A stretch of 62,483 nucleotides of DNA from CAYLXU01 sp964388055. GTDB lineage: Bacteria > Patescibacteriota > Minisyncoccia > UBA6257 > JACRHW01. This document shows positions 37,221 through 47,733 of the stretch, piece by piece. Below the pieces are notes generated by a model that saw only the letters and a program-made list of their open reading frames with translations, made no database searches and was not told where the DNA came from. The stretch is taken from positions 1 to 62,483 of the forward strand of contig CAYLXU010000001.1 in assembly GCA_964388055.1 (NCBI GenBank), in the 5' to 3' direction. A program made the translations under genes and the position numbers. Position 1 is the stretch's first letter. Each line of letters opens with the position of its first letter.

Positions 37221-38225
37221 ATGAAAAAAGCATTCATAACTGGTATTACGGGTCAAGACGGCTCATATCTTACAGAGCTTCTTTTAGGGAAAGGGTATGA
37301 AGTACACGGTCTTATTCGTCGTTCCTCTACGTTTAATACGTCACGCATTGATCACGTCTATCAGGATCCTCACGAAAATAAGGCAAACCTCTTTCTTCAT
37401 TATGGTGACCTCTCAGATGCAGGAAACTTGAGAAAGTTGATTTTTGATATTCAACCAGACGAGGTGTATCACCTTGGTGCGCAATCACATGTACGTGTTT
37501 CGTTTGATATGCCGGAATATACCGCAGATGTAACGGGGCTTGCCACGATGCGTATTTTGGAGACGATAAAAGATTTTGAAAAGACGTACAATAAAAAAAT
37601 AAAGTTTTATCAAGCAAGCTCAAGCGAAATGTTTGGATCAACACCTCCTCCACAAAACGAAAAAACACCTTTTCATCCGCGGAGTCCTTATGGGTGCGCA
37701 AAGGTGTTTGCATACCATAGTACGGTTAATTATCGGGAGGCATATAATTTGTTTGCAGTGAACGGTATTCTTTTTAATCACGAAAGTCCACGTCGTGGGG
37801 AAACATTTGTAACGCGAAAAATTACACGCGGCATTGCGCGTATTAAGGCGGGTCTAGATAAAAAACTCTATCTTGGGAACCTCAACGCCCGTCGTGATTG
37901 GGGATATGCGAAAGAATATATGGAGGCTGCGTGGATGATGCTCCAGCAGGATAAGCCCGATGATTACGTGATCGGAACAGGTGAGACTCATTCCGTGAAG
38001 GAGTTTGTCCAAGCCGCGTTCAAGCATGCCGGGATTTCAAATTGGAAAAACTATGTCGAAATTGATCCGCGGTATTATAGACCAACCGAAGTTGATGTAT
38101 TAATTGCCGATCCAACAAAAGCAAGAAAGAGGTTGAAATGGAAACCAAAGACCACCTTTGACGAGCTTGTAAAACTCATGGTAGAAGAAGACCTAAAGGC
38201 CTATAACATAACAAAGGGGGCATAG
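37221..38225 (+). CDS. gmd: GDP-mannose 4,6-dehydratase
   Basis: A 334-residue short-chain-dehydrogenase-fold enzyme that converts GDP-mannose to GDP-4-keto-6-deoxymannose. NADP-binding turn GITGQDGSYL, the active-site Ser/Tyr/Lys in QASSSEMFG and SPYGCAKVFAY, and NARRDWGYAKEYMEAAWMML are unmistakable. It starts 7 bases after the Nudix gene. Second copy at 47734-48738. Confidence 0.96.
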   Translation: MKKAFITGITGQDGSYLTELLLGKGYEVHGLIRRSSTFNTSRIDHVYQDPHENKANLFLHYGDLSDAGNLRKLIFDIQPDEVYHLGAQSHVRVSFDMPEYTADVTGLATMRILETIKDFEKTYNKKIKFYQASSSEMFGSTPPPQNEKTPFHPRSPYGCAKVFAYHSTVNYREAYNLFAVNGILFNHESPRRGETFVTRKITRGIARIKAGLDKKLYLGNLNARRDWGYAKEYMEAAWMMLQQDKPDDYVIGTGETHSVKEFVQAAFKHAGISNWKNYVEIDPRYYRPTEVDVLIADPTKARKRLKWKPKTTFDELVKLMVEEDLKAYNITKGA

Positions 38226-38226
38226 T

Positions 38227-39159
38227 ATGAACCTTAACAAGCAAAAAATCTTAGTAACGGGTGGGGCGGGATTTTTGGGATCATTCGTTCTCGAGAAACT
38301 TAAGGCACGTGGAGTGCAGGAGGAAAACCTTAGAGTAGTTCGTTCTGCGGAATATGATTTGCGAAAAATGGAGGATTGCATACGAGCGGTTGAGGGCGTG
38401 AATCTTATCATTCATCTTGCAGCGAAGGTGGGAGGGATTGGATTTAATCGAGAACACCCTGGAGAACTTTTTTACGATAACATTATGATGGGTGTTCAAC
38501 TCATGGAGGCTGCTCGTCTCGCGGGTGTTCAGAAATTCGTTGCTGTTGGGACTATTTGTGCATACCCAAAATTTACCCCCGTTCCGTTTAAGGAGGATGA
38601 TCTTTGGGTCGGATATCCCGAGGAAACGAATGCGCCTTACGGTCTCGCAAAGAAGATGCTTCTTGTGCAGGCTCAGGCATACCGTGCGCAATATGGAATG
38701 AATGCAATATATCTCCTACCAGTGAATCTTTATGGACCACGCGACAACTTTAAACCAGAAAGTTCTCACGTAATCCCCGCGCTTATTAAGAAGGTGCACG
38801 ACGCGAAAATCTCTGGTGCGGACCATATTGATGTGTGGGGGACAGGAAGTGCAACACGAGAGTTTCTGTATGTCGAAGATGCTGCAGAGGGAATCATATT
38901 GGCTACGGAACGGTATAATAAAGAGCATCCCGTAAACCTTGGTTCCGGTATGGAGATTTCCATTAGGGATCTTATTACGAAGATTTGTGAGATCATGGAT
39001 TTTAGAGGAGAACTTCGGTGGGATACTACGAAGCCGGATGGTCAGCCGCGGAGGATGTTGGATGTAACTCGTGCGGAAGCTGAATTTGTTTTTAAGGCGC
39101 AGACGAGTTTTGAGGAGGGTCTCAAAAGGACAATCGACTGGTATACTGCGACCACATAG
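38227..39159 (+). CDS. fcl: GDP-L-fucose synthase
   Basis: A 310-residue epimerase/reductase that turns GDP-4-keto-6-deoxymannose into GDP-L-fucose. GGAGFLGSFV is the NADP-binding turn, and NAPYGLAKKMLLVQAQAYRA holds the Y-x-x-x-K pair. It starts 1 base after the gmd stop, so the two genes are coupled. A terminator follows at 39184-39210. Fucose would go to surface glycans. Second copy at 48740-49672. Confidence 0.95.
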   Translation: MNLNKQKILVTGGAGFLGSFVLEKLKARGVQEENLRVVRSAEYDLRKMEDCIRAVEGVNLIIHLAAKVGGIGFNREHPGELFYDNIMMGVQLMEAARLAGVQKFVAVGTICAYPKFTPVPFKEDDLWVGYPEETNAPYGLAKKMLLVQAQAYRAQYGMNAIYLLPVNLYGPRDNFKPESSHVIPALIKKVHDAKISGADHIDVWGTGSATREFLYVEDAAEGIILATERYNKEHPVNLGSGMEISIRDLITKICEIMDFRGELRWDTTKPDGQPRRMLDVTRAEAEFVFKAQTSFEEGLKRTIDWYTATT

Positions 39160-39183
39160 CGATTACATGTAAAACAATGTGAA

Positions 39184-39210
39184 ACACGCCATCTGGATGG
39201 CGTGTTTTTT
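39184..39210 (+). terminator. Intrinsic terminator after the fucose genes
   Basis: ACACGCCAT (39184-39192) pairs with ATGGCGTGT (39197-39205), loop CTGG, then six T. Duplicated at 49697-49723. Confidence 0.92.
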
Positions 39211-39229
39211 GTGGTGTGCCGAGTTAGGA

Positions 39230-39235
39230 TATAAT
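39230..39235 (+). promoter_or_regulatory. -10 box of leaderless giant gene
   Basis: TATAAT (39230-39235) ends 6 bases before the ATG at 39242, which fits a leaderless transcript. No clear -35 match. Duplicated at 49743-49748. Confidence 0.65.
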
Positions 39236-39241
39236 GTAGTT

Positions 39242-41713
39242 ATGAATGGTAAATTTGGAAAACGAGAAACGGTTTTTGTTCACGAGTCGCCGGAAGAGCT
39301 TATCGCGAAAGCAAAAATTGGTGGTTCTTTAGATCTCTCTTTATTGAGAGACGATGAAAAGAAAGAGGTATTACGATGGTATCGAAAACACGCGGATGAT
39401 GGGGGGGTGTTGGGATATGAAGAGGCTACCGACTTTTTGGAGGAGTTTGTGAGGCACGATATGGTGCGTGATGCAGAGCTTGTGGGCTACATTAAGTCGG
39501 GAAACGTAGATGAGCATCGTCTTGGTGTATATTTGGGAGAGGCGGTAGAGCCGGGGAGATATGTGCAATCTTTTTATAAGTGTTGGTGGGCGTTTGGCAC
39601 GGAAAGACGGGAAGAGTTCATTTATAAATTTACAAAACAACATCCAGAACACGCAGAAATGGTGGTTCCGTTTGTAGACTTAAGTCGGGTATACATTGAA
39701 GAGAGAAAAGATGGTTCTGTCTCTCGGAAATCGATTCTAGAGGCGCGTTTTAAACGTATCGGCGATGCGAAGCGTCTCATAGAGGCGTTTTTGGCATTTT
39801 GTGATATTGATGAAAACTTGAGTTCGCGCATGTCATTTGGGATGCGTTTTCACTCCCGTCTTATTGAGCATTATTACGATACAAACCGATCAGTACTATA
39901 TCCATATCTTGGAGAGTTATATGACAAGGGGTTTATTGATGATGGAAAAATTGAATCCCTCCTTGGTGCATATCCGTATTCCTCAGGAAATGTTGATTAT
40001 ACACAGGAGGAAGAAAAAGAGATGAAAGTGCTTGAGGGAAAAATAAAAAAACTTGGAAACCCTTCGGACCTCGGTAAGTATGGTCACCCATCGGAGTTTT
40101 TTCCTAGAAAGGACGCTCTCCGCCTTGAAGAATTGAGAGATCAGGGAAAGTTGCGCGCAACGGAATACTTACTTACAAATTTTATTGCACATCAAAAAAA
40201 ATTTAATTTCGATGTGCAGAAATTTTTAGGTGAATGTATTGAGTGGCGTGTACCTATTTTTGCGTTTGTGGATCAACTCGGTTTGAGTAAAAGGGAGGTG
40301 GGCATGCTTATTGCCCGGGCGAGAGTAGAAAATGGTGAGTTGCCCTTTTCTTTGGCAAACCTGGAGGATCTGCGGACACTTTTGGAGTTTAACGCGAAAC
40401 ACAAAAATGAGGAGGGTGTGGATCTTAAGAAGATGGTGCTAGATCTTCTAAAAGAAGATTTTAAGACTCAAGGAGTAAATTTATTTGCCAATCGGGGCAT
40501 TGTGTTGAGAATCGATAGGGTACTTTCCTTATTTGGTAAAGAGGAGGGAGAAAGATTGTTGGCGGCTATTACGAGCGATGCCTCGGAATTGTGGTTATTT
40601 AATCCAAGGTATGTGTTGGAACATAACCTGATGACGTTTGAGGAGCTTATTGATAAAACGTCTTCAAATGAATATGAGTATGTGAGACACCTTGGAAAGT
40701 TGATGTATCACGCAAGGCTTCTTGATGTGGAACATGGTGTGGGCATGCATCTTTCTAATGTTGTGCAAAGAGCGAAAAGGATTATAGATACAAGTCCGGC
40801 GTTGTTTTTTGATGAAGATACTTCTCATGTAATTAATCAGATTTTTAACAGGGAGGAACGCGCTCTTTTTGTGGCGAATCATTTAAAACCGCCTGTGGAT
40901 TCTTCTTTTTTGGGGAAACTTCTTGTTTCTCAGGACTGGTCCCCATTTCGAAATGTGTGTCACGATCTTCTTGTTTCAGAACCGATATTGTTTGCCGAGA
41001 CGTTTCGTTATCATGAAAAAGGGATCTATAGTGTCCTGAGTCGGAAGGAGGTGCGAGAGCTTGTTCTCACGAATGCGGCGCACATGGATTTTGAACATCT
41101 TGCATGGAGCGATCAATTTAAACGAGAGCTTGTTTCCCACGCTGCATACCAAAAGAGGTTTTTTGAGTGTGTGGTTGAGAGGGGTAGCGCACAGGTTCTT
41201 GTAGAATTTATAGGTCGAATGGAGTTTCCAGAAGTAGAGAATTGGGAACAAACCAAAAAACAAATTAAAGAAAACGAGGATCGTATACGAACAGAGCAAG
41301 AGAGGCTTGAAAGGGTAAGCCCGGTGTCCGATGGAGAAATGAGAGCGGAGATTAAAAAGAGAATTATTGATCTGATAGAGAAGACAAAGGAATTGAAGAG
41401 GAAAAAAAGTCTCGGTGGTGATATTGTTGAAACAAGAAGGCTTGTTGGGGAATTCAAGCGTACGGCAACGGAGGTGATGAGAGGTGTTGCGGAGAAAGAA
41501 AAATTTTTTATATTCAAGGATGGTGTTTTGGATGTGCTTGGGGAGATGGGGCGGGAAATAGCTCGTGGAGAGATTAGAGAGTATATAGAAATTCACCCAG
41601 AAGTGTTAATGAGATCAAGGTTTCACCCAAGACCTAGGCTTGTGTTTCGTGAGGTGTTAGGTGACGAGATGTTTTCAGAGCTTTTCATTGCCCACAAAGT
41701 CTACGACGAATAG
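39242..41713 (+). pseudogene. Giant gene, 3'-truncated copy at the duplication junction
   Basis: The first 814 codons are the same as the intact gene at 49755-54044. At 41685 the sequence jumps into holA, adding only eight foreign residues (IAHKVYDE) before a stop. The product would be 823 residues and lack the C-terminal 600 residues. The start is taken at ATG 39242, because the terminator at 39184-39210 and the TATAAT box at 39230 separate it from the earlier in-frame ATG. If the duplication is an assembly artefact, this gene does not exist. Confidence 0.8.
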
Positions 41714-42266
41714 TCTTATAAAAGACTGGTTAGATAAGACAGGTCTTAGCGCTGATGCGCGTACTGTGCTGGCGCTGGGAGAATATTATGGAAATGATTT
41801 TGGAAAGCTTGAGTTTGCAATGGAACGACTTTTGTTGTGGAAGCGCGCTAATTCATCCTTACATGTAACAGCGCAGGATTTGGAATTTTTCATTCCTGAA
41901 ACTGAGGAGAATATTTTTACTTTTGTGGAGGCACTTATTAAAAAGGACATTGAAGAAATTTACCGCATTATTCGAGCAACTACGTACGCAAAAAGAAATG
42001 TCTGGGATATTTTAAGGATCTTTGATTTCGAGTTAAAACAACTTGTGCTCGTGATGAGTGGTGACAAGAAGGGGATGGGTGGTCTTTCTGCCTGGGTGCG
42101 TGGCAAGTTAGAACGTATTACTAAATTGACTTCGGAGAGGGAGATTATAGCGTGGTACAACACAATAGCCTCGCTGGATGCGAGGCTAAAGAGAAGTGAA
42201 ATAGGGGAAGATGAGGCGTTCGAAGAGATAATATCAACCCCGCTTCTGTTCGCCACTATTTCTTAG
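41676..42266 (+). pseudogene. holA copy 2, 5'-truncated
   Basis: Codons 120-315 of holA, without the first 119 codons. In this frame an ORF can be opened at an upstream Met inside the giant gene (41661), giving a short unrelated N terminus, but no ribosome site is evident. It is not expected to give a working delta subunit. Confidence 0.85.
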
Positions 42267-42489
42267 ATGAGGCAGTTTTTGCGGCTCGTGACTTAAGACG
42301 AGCAGCTTTGTTGCGATGAATTACGCCAGTTTTTACAGCCTTATCAATTGCTTTGTAGGCAAGAGGGAGTTCTTTTACAGAAGACATCTTTTTAAGCGCC
42401 GATTTAATGGCTGTCTTCTTTTGAATGTTGCGAGCTCTTCTTCTAAGGCTCTGGCGATATGCTTTTTGTGCTGATTTTGTATTCGGCAT
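42256..42489 (-). CDS. rpsT: Ribosomal protein S20, second copy
   Basis: Identical to 31743-31976. A duplicate ribosomal protein gene is unusual in a small genome and is explained by the tandem duplication. Confidence 0.9.
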   Translation of the reverse strand: MPNTKSAQKAYRQSLRRRARNIQKKTAIKSALKKMSSVKELPLAYKAIDKAVKTGVIHRNKAARLKSRAAKTASSKK

Positions 42490-42672
42490 AGTAAACAAAA
42501 TTTAAAAATCGAAACTACAATTTAAAACCAAAAAAAGTTTTTACTTGTTAATCTTAATAGTAAATACATTCGATCTTGTGTTAAGATATAACGTATTTTT
42601 CCGAAAAAGTAAAGGGGGTGGGTGGAGGTGATAGTCTGACACAAGAATACATAAGAATGTTATACTATATGT

Positions 42673-43362
42673 ATGTCACGCCGACTTAAATTACATCTTG
42701 ACCCAAAAAAACGGTATCTTCAGGTGGCGTTAAATAGCACTCTCAAGGAGGCGCAGGATATTATTCGTCAATTGCCTGTGAGCGATCGTATTATCATTGA
42801 GGCGGGAACGCCACTTATTAAACAATATGGGGGAGAGGCAATACGGCAAGTTTATTCTTGGTGCAGAGAACATTTTTCCGGGTTTAACCCTTATGTTGTG
42901 GCAGACCTTAAAACAATGGATCGAGGGGCAACAGAGGTAGAAATCGCTGCGAAGAGTGGTGCAAGCGCTGCAATTGCATTAGGTGTCGCTCCAATTGAGA
43001 CGCTTAATTCATTTATAGACGCCTGTGAGGTGCGAGGTCTTGATGCAATGATTGATATGATGAACGTGGAGTTTCCTCTTTCTGTTCTCCGTGGACTCAA
43101 AAGAGTTCCCCCTGTCGTAATTTTACATCGGGGCGTTGATGAAGAATCTTTCAACAGAGAAAAACAGATACCTCTTCACGAAATCCGTCGTATTAAGGGG
43201 AACTATGATATCATGATTTCCATTGCGGGAGGGGATACATTACGAGAAGCGCAGCGGGCAATTTTTAACGATGCTGATATTGTAGTTATCTGGAAATCGG
43301 TGTTTAGTAGCACAAAAGATACTGCCCAACTGGTTTCCGACTTTTTAAAAGTAACAAAATAA
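42673..43362 (+). CDS. HPS-like protein, second copy
   Basis: Identical to 32160-32849, including the leaderless TATACT box. Confidence 0.8.
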   Translation: MSRRLKLHLDPKKRYLQVALNSTLKEAQDIIRQLPVSDRIIIEAGTPLIKQYGGEAIRQVYSWCREHFSGFNPYVVADLKTMDRGATEVEIAAKSGASAAIALGVAPIETLNSFIDACEVRGLDAMIDMMNVEFPLSVLRGLKRVPPVVILHRGVDEESFNREKQIPLHEIRRIKGNYDIMISIAGGDTLREAQRAIFNDADIVVIWKSVFSSTKDTAQLVSDFLKVTK

Positions 43363-43382
43363 AATATATCTCCCGAAGAGGT

Positions 43383-43640
43383 TTACTTAAAATCGAACTC
43401 ACCTTTTTCTGGTTTTTCTCCATCAACTTTGCTAAGAAGTATTCCTATCTCTTTCCCAATAGAAGAATATGAATCCATAAGCACCCCTTCGGATTCTATT
43501 GATAGTATTTTCATTCGAACACCACTGCTTATAATCTCTTGTCCTTTTTGAAGGGTCCCTTTTTTAAGAACCCCTTCTACAAAATATCCTTCATCAAATT
43601 CCTTCAGGATATCTATGATTTCAACACGTGTGGTTTCCAT
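43383..43640 (-). CDS. EF-Tu domain-2-like protein, second copy
   Basis: Identical to 32870-33127. Confidence 0.6.
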   Translation of the reverse strand: METTRVEIIDILKEFDEGYFVEGVLKKGTLQKGQEIISSGVRMKILSIESEGVLMDSYSSIGKEIGILLSKVDGEKPEKGEFDFK

Positions 43641-43648
43641 GGAGAGAT

Positions 43649-44347
43649 CTAGGGGGTGATGATGATGCCGATGTCGTTGGGTAGCTGAAGGGTGTAGGTT
43701 CCTATTTTAAACTTCGTGAGGGATTCGCGAAGTTTTTCTTTTAGTTCCTGTGGGGTAAGTGGAATAAGTAGTGGATCTTCTGTTCTAAAAAAAGACCCTT
43801 TTACTGTGGCAGGAAAGAGTATTTCATCATTTTCATTCCAGAGAACTGGTCGGTTGTCGTGCGTGTTTTGGAGGAGTGTTTGTATTTTTTTCCAATCCGA
43901 ATCAAGGAATTCGTTTGTTTTCCAGTCGGCATGTGTAAAAAAGACGCTCGTAACATTTTGGTCCATGATGGGTGGTCTGCAGAATATTACTGGTTTTGTG
44001 TTTGCAAACCTTTTCTCTACTTCATCTAGAAAGTGATCTTTGCAGTAAGAAGTTTCAATAATTTGGTCACTGGGATTGATAAAGCTGAGTGTAAAAAACG
44101 GCCTTCTCCACGGAAGAGATTCACCGTATCCGCATATTTTTGGTTTGTTTTTCCACCAACGGAAAAAAACAAAGAGAAGAATAACAGAAAAGAAGGAAAT
44201 TTCGGAAAATGACTTTAGATCCAAAAATTGCTCTAAGCTCAAGGCGTTATAGACGGGTTCCATCATAAGGAACCAAACTATGCTAAAAAAGAAAAATAGT
44301 ATGACGAATACGGCGATCTTGAACAACAAGACGATCAATCCTAACAT
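43649..44347 (-). CDS. Two-helix membrane protein, second copy
   Basis: Identical to 33136-33834. Confidence 0.68.
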   Translation of the reverse strand: MLGLIVLLFKIAVFVILFFFFSIVWFLMMEPVYNALSLEQFLDLKSFSEISFFSVILLFVFFRWWKNKPKICGYGESLPWRRPFFTLSFINPSDQIIETSYCKDHFLDEVEKRFANTKPVIFCRPPIMDQNVTSVFFTHADWKTNEFLDSDWKKIQTLLQNTHDNRPVLWNENDEILFPATVKGSFFRTEDPLLIPLTPQELKEKLRESLTKFKIGTYTLQLPNDIGIIITP

Positions 44348-44350
44348 GCG

Positions 44351-45121
44351 TTATTTTTTGGTTTTTAGGTAATCGGAAAGTGATTGGATGCCTTGGAGGA
44401 ATTCGATAGGGAGGGCAAAAATAACTGTTTTTGAGGGATCTGGATTTATCTTCTCGATTGTTTCAAGTGTACGGAGTGAAAGCCCGCCGGGAACGGCGCT
44501 TAAACGTTCTGCTGCCTGGGAAAGTTTCTCTGCTGCTTCATATTCCCCTTGCGATTGAATAACGATTGCGCGTCGCTCGCGTTCTGATTCTGCCTGTTTT
44601 GCCATAATGCGTTTCATGTCTGCGGGGAGTTCAATGTCTTGGATTCTGATGTCAGTAATGTTGATACCCCACTCGGTAGTGATCATGTCAACGTCTTTTT
44701 TCATCTCCCCGGCAATCTTTTCTCGTTCTGAAAGAAGTGTATCAAGTTCGACGCCACCAATCACATCTCTAAGGGCCGCCTGTGCATACTGCACTATTGC
44801 GTTATAGTAGCTCCTAATTTTTAGTACTGCCTTGTCAGCATCAAGGACGTGGAAGTATACTACCGCGTTAATTCCTACGGGTACATTGTCTTTTGTAATG
44901 ACTTCTTGTTGAGGAATTTCTGTGCTATTTACACGAACGTCTACAACGATCATTTCTTGAATACCAAAGAGGACGAAGATCCATGTGAGGCCCGGTCCTC
45001 GTACGCCAGCATACCTACCCAGCGTAAGCACAACTCCGCGTTCGTATTCTTTCACAACACGTAATCCTCGTAGGAGGATGTACACAACAAAAAGAACAAT
45101 AAAAGTTATAAAAACTTGCAT
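44351..45121 (-). CDS. SPFH-domain protein, second copy
   Basis: Identical to 33838-34608. Confidence 0.9.
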   Translation of the reverse strand: MQVFITFIVLFVVYILLRGLRVVKEYERGVVLTLGRYAGVRGPGLTWIFVLFGIQEMIVVDVRVNSTEIPQQEVITKDNVPVGINAVVYFHVLDADKAVLKIRSYYNAIVQYAQAALRDVIGGVELDTLLSEREKIAGEMKKDVDMITTEWGINITDIRIQDIELPADMKRIMAKQAESERERRAIVIQSQGEYEAAEKLSQAAERLSAVPGGLSLRTLETIEKINPDPSKTVIFALPIEFLQGIQSLSDYLKTKK

Positions 45122-45353
45122 ATATGTTTAGTTAATTTGCTTATTATTAGTATAGCACACCTGGTTGTCACAATCTCGATAGATGGCGTGTGATCGACTT
45201 TTTATTGCCGGGCACATTTTACATTTAATGTTGTCCAAATTAGAGTATAGATAAGCAGAAATTCCTAACATCTAATTCTCAATTTCTAGCAAAACTTCAA
45301 ATATAAAATTTTCAAATTGAAAATTTTTAAAATTAGAAATTGAAAGTTGTAGT

Positions 45354-45926
45354 ATGATTTATTCTCTTTCAGGAAAAATTCGGTCTGCTCAAGCCAACGC
45401 AATAGTTATTGAGACAGAAGGGGGGGTCGGGTATCTTGTGTTTGCCACCCCCGAAACAATATCTCGGGCCGTGATACACGAAAATGCGCGACTCTATACG
45501 TTTCTTCAAGTGCGTGAGGACGCACTTGAACTGTATGGTTTTATCTCAGAAGAAGAACTCGCTTTTTTTAGACTTCTTACTACGGTATCGGGTGTGGGCC
45601 CCAAGGCGGCGATGGCAATTTTGGGTGTTGCGGACATTCACACACTCCGTTCGGCAATCGCATCCGGAAAGGTAGAGATTTTGAGTCGTGCAGGAGGGAT
45701 AGGAAAGAAAACAAGTGAAAGAATCATTGTTGAATTAAAAGAGAAGGTGGGAAAGAGCGATGAAAAGATTAAAGCATTTGAACTTGATCTTGATATACTC
45801 GAGGCGTTAAAATCTTTGGGGTATTCTGGGCAGGAGGCGCAGCGAGCAATTAAAGAGCTTTCTCCTGATATAATTAGTTTTTCAGAACGCCTTAAGGCTG
45901 CTCTAAAAATGCTCGGGAAGAAATGA
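45354..45926 (+). CDS. ruvA: RuvA, second copy
   Basis: Identical to 34841-35413. Confidence 0.92.
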   Translation: MIYSLSGKIRSAQANAIVIETEGGVGYLVFATPETISRAVIHENARLYTFLQVREDALELYGFISEEELAFFRLLTTVSGVGPKAAMAILGVADIHTLRSAIASGKVEILSRAGGIGKKTSERIIVELKEKVGKSDEKIKAFELDLDILEALKSLGYSGQEAQRAIKELSPDIISFSERLKAALKMLGKK

Positions 45927-47269
45927 GTATCTTGTATAGATACATGATAAACAAACTACGATCATACTATCATTTAATGTGGGCATATCTCAGTGCTTTT
46001 TTTTCTGGTTTTCCATCGAGAAGGCTTACGGTTATTGGTATCACTGGTACGAAGGGGAAGACGACAACAACTGAACTCATGGTCCATGTACTAAGAAGCG
46101 CGGGGCACAAGGTTGTTTCTTCATCTGGGCTCCAATTTCGTATAGATGAGAAAGTAGTTCCAAATGATTTTAAGATGACGATGCCTGGACGTGGTTTTCT
46201 CCAGCGTCTCCTGGCGCGAGGGGTAAAAGAGAGGTGTGATGTTGCGATTCTTGAGGTGACATCGGAGGGGCTGGCCCAGTCTCGGCACTCCTATATTAAT
46301 TTTGATGTTGCGGTGTTTTTAGGTATTCATGAGGAGCATCTAGAGAGGCATGGGGGGTTTGAGGGGTATAGAAGGGCAAAGGAGATGCTATTCCAAGCGC
46401 TTCAAGAGTCAGAAAAAAAGAAGAAAATTGCAGTTATAAATACTGATGATGCACACGCTCCAGAGTTTGTAAAATATCAGGTAGACGAAGTGTGGGGATT
46501 TGGGTTTAAAGGAAATGGACTTAAAAAGGGCATGAAAATGCTCAAGGCAGATGGTGTGCAGTCCACTGCCGCTGGTTTGCAGTTTTATATAAACGGCAAT
46601 CGCATCCTTTCAAGAATTCTTGGAGAATTTAATGTATATAATGTGCTTGCTGTAGTTGCAGTTGCGAAGGCTCTTCACATAGATGACGGAGTAATTCAAA
46701 GCGCTATCGAAACATTTTCTGGAATTCCAGGGAGAATGGAAGTAATTAATGGGAAAGGAATTCACGTGATTGTCGATTACGCGCATACGCCGGACTCTCT
46801 TGAATGGGTATATAAAGAGGCACGAAGAATTTTTAACCCTAGCTCGATGGTGTGTGTTCTTGGTGCGGCAGGGGGAGGAAGAGACACGTGGAAACGTTCG
46901 GTGTTTGGCGAACTTGCGGCAATGTACTGTGATGAAATAATTCTTGCAAATGAAGACCCGTACGACGAAAATCCAGAAAGCATTTTACAAGATATTAAAA
47001 AAGGAATTGATCAGTTTTCAAATAGAAAAGTAAAGTTGTCGGCATCCTCATTTAATTCATTCCAAGAGACTTCAAAGACACATACGAATGCGCGGGTGCA
47101 CATTATTTTGGAAAGGCGTGAGGCCATTAAAAAAGCGATATCTCTTGCGAAACCAGGCGATGTTGTGGTAATTACGGGAAAGGGGGGTGAACGATGGATG
47201 GTGCTTGCGGGGGGAAAGAAGATTCCGTGGGACGACTCCGGTATTGTAAAAGAAGTAGTATATGCCTAG
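45923..47269 (+). CDS. MurE-like Mur ligase, second copy
   Basis: Identical to 35410-36756. Confidence 0.8.
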   Translation: MSILYRYMINKLRSYYHLMWAYLSAFFSGFPSRRLTVIGITGTKGKTTTTELMVHVLRSAGHKVVSSSGLQFRIDEKVVPNDFKMTMPGRGFLQRLLARGVKERCDVAILEVTSEGLAQSRHSYINFDVAVFLGIHEEHLERHGGFEGYRRAKEMLFQALQESEKKKKIAVINTDDAHAPEFVKYQVDEVWGFGFKGNGLKKGMKMLKADGVQSTAAGLQFYINGNRILSRILGEFNVYNVLAVVAVAKALHIDDGVIQSAIETFSGIPGRMEVINGKGIHVIVDYAHTPDSLEWVYKEARRIFNPSSMVCVLGAAGGGRDTWKRSVFGELAAMYCDEIILANEDPYDENPESILQDIKKGIDQFSNRKVKLSASSFNSFQETSKTHTNARVHIILERREAIKKAISLAKPGDVVVITGKGGERWMVLAGGKKIPWDDSGIVKEVVYA

Positions 47270-47726
47270 TAGTGAAAAAGGATTTCTCAAGAAAGATCTC
47301 TATAAAAAGGTGTACAATGTTGCGCCTATTTTTTGCGTAGATATAGTTGCGGTGTGCGGTAACGAGTTTCTCTTAGGAAAAAGGGAGAACGAGCCTGAGA
47401 AAGGAAAATGGTTTCTCCCTGGTGGGCGTATTTATAAGATGGAACCTTTTGAAAAAGCAGTAGCGCGAAAAGTAAAAGAGGAGTTGGGTATTCGTGTTGC
47501 AAAAAAGGATTTCAAATTTCTAACGCTTGGAACCGTGATGTCAAAAAAAGCTCCATTTGGTGATGGTCCGTTCCATGCAGCAATTGGAGTATATAAGGTA
47601 AATATAAAAAAGAAGGATCTAGTAAGGGCAGATTCTCAACACTCAGAACTAAGATGGTTTACCACGATAGATAAAAAGTGGCACCCTTATGTGAAAGAAT
47701 CTCTTCACGCAGCAGGATTCAAATAA
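47262..47726 (+). CDS. Nudix hydrolase, second copy
   Basis: Identical to 36749-37213. Confidence 0.8.
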   Translation: MPSSEKGFLKKDLYKKVYNVAPIFCVDIVAVCGNEFLLGKRENEPEKGKWFLPGGRIYKMEPFEKAVARKVKEELGIRVAKKDFKFLTLGTVMSKKAPFGDGPFHAAIGVYKVNIKKKDLVRADSQHSELRWFTTIDKKWHPYVKESLHAAGFK

Positions 47727-47733
47727 GATACGT

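Larger units (their letters stand above)
31163..41685 (+). repeat. Tandem duplication, copy 1 (10,523 bp)
   Basis: This block is repeated at 41676-52198 with a constant offset of 10,513. The ends overlap by ten bases, CAGAGCTTTT (41676-41685), which is the 3' end of copy 1 and the 5' start of copy 2. Encoded proteins of both copies are identical. It spans from inside holA to inside the giant gene. Confidence 0.97.

Noticed and set aside
41661..42266. 201-codon open frame as an independent gene
   Set aside because: It merely extends the truncated holA copy into the giant gene in another frame, with no ribosome site.
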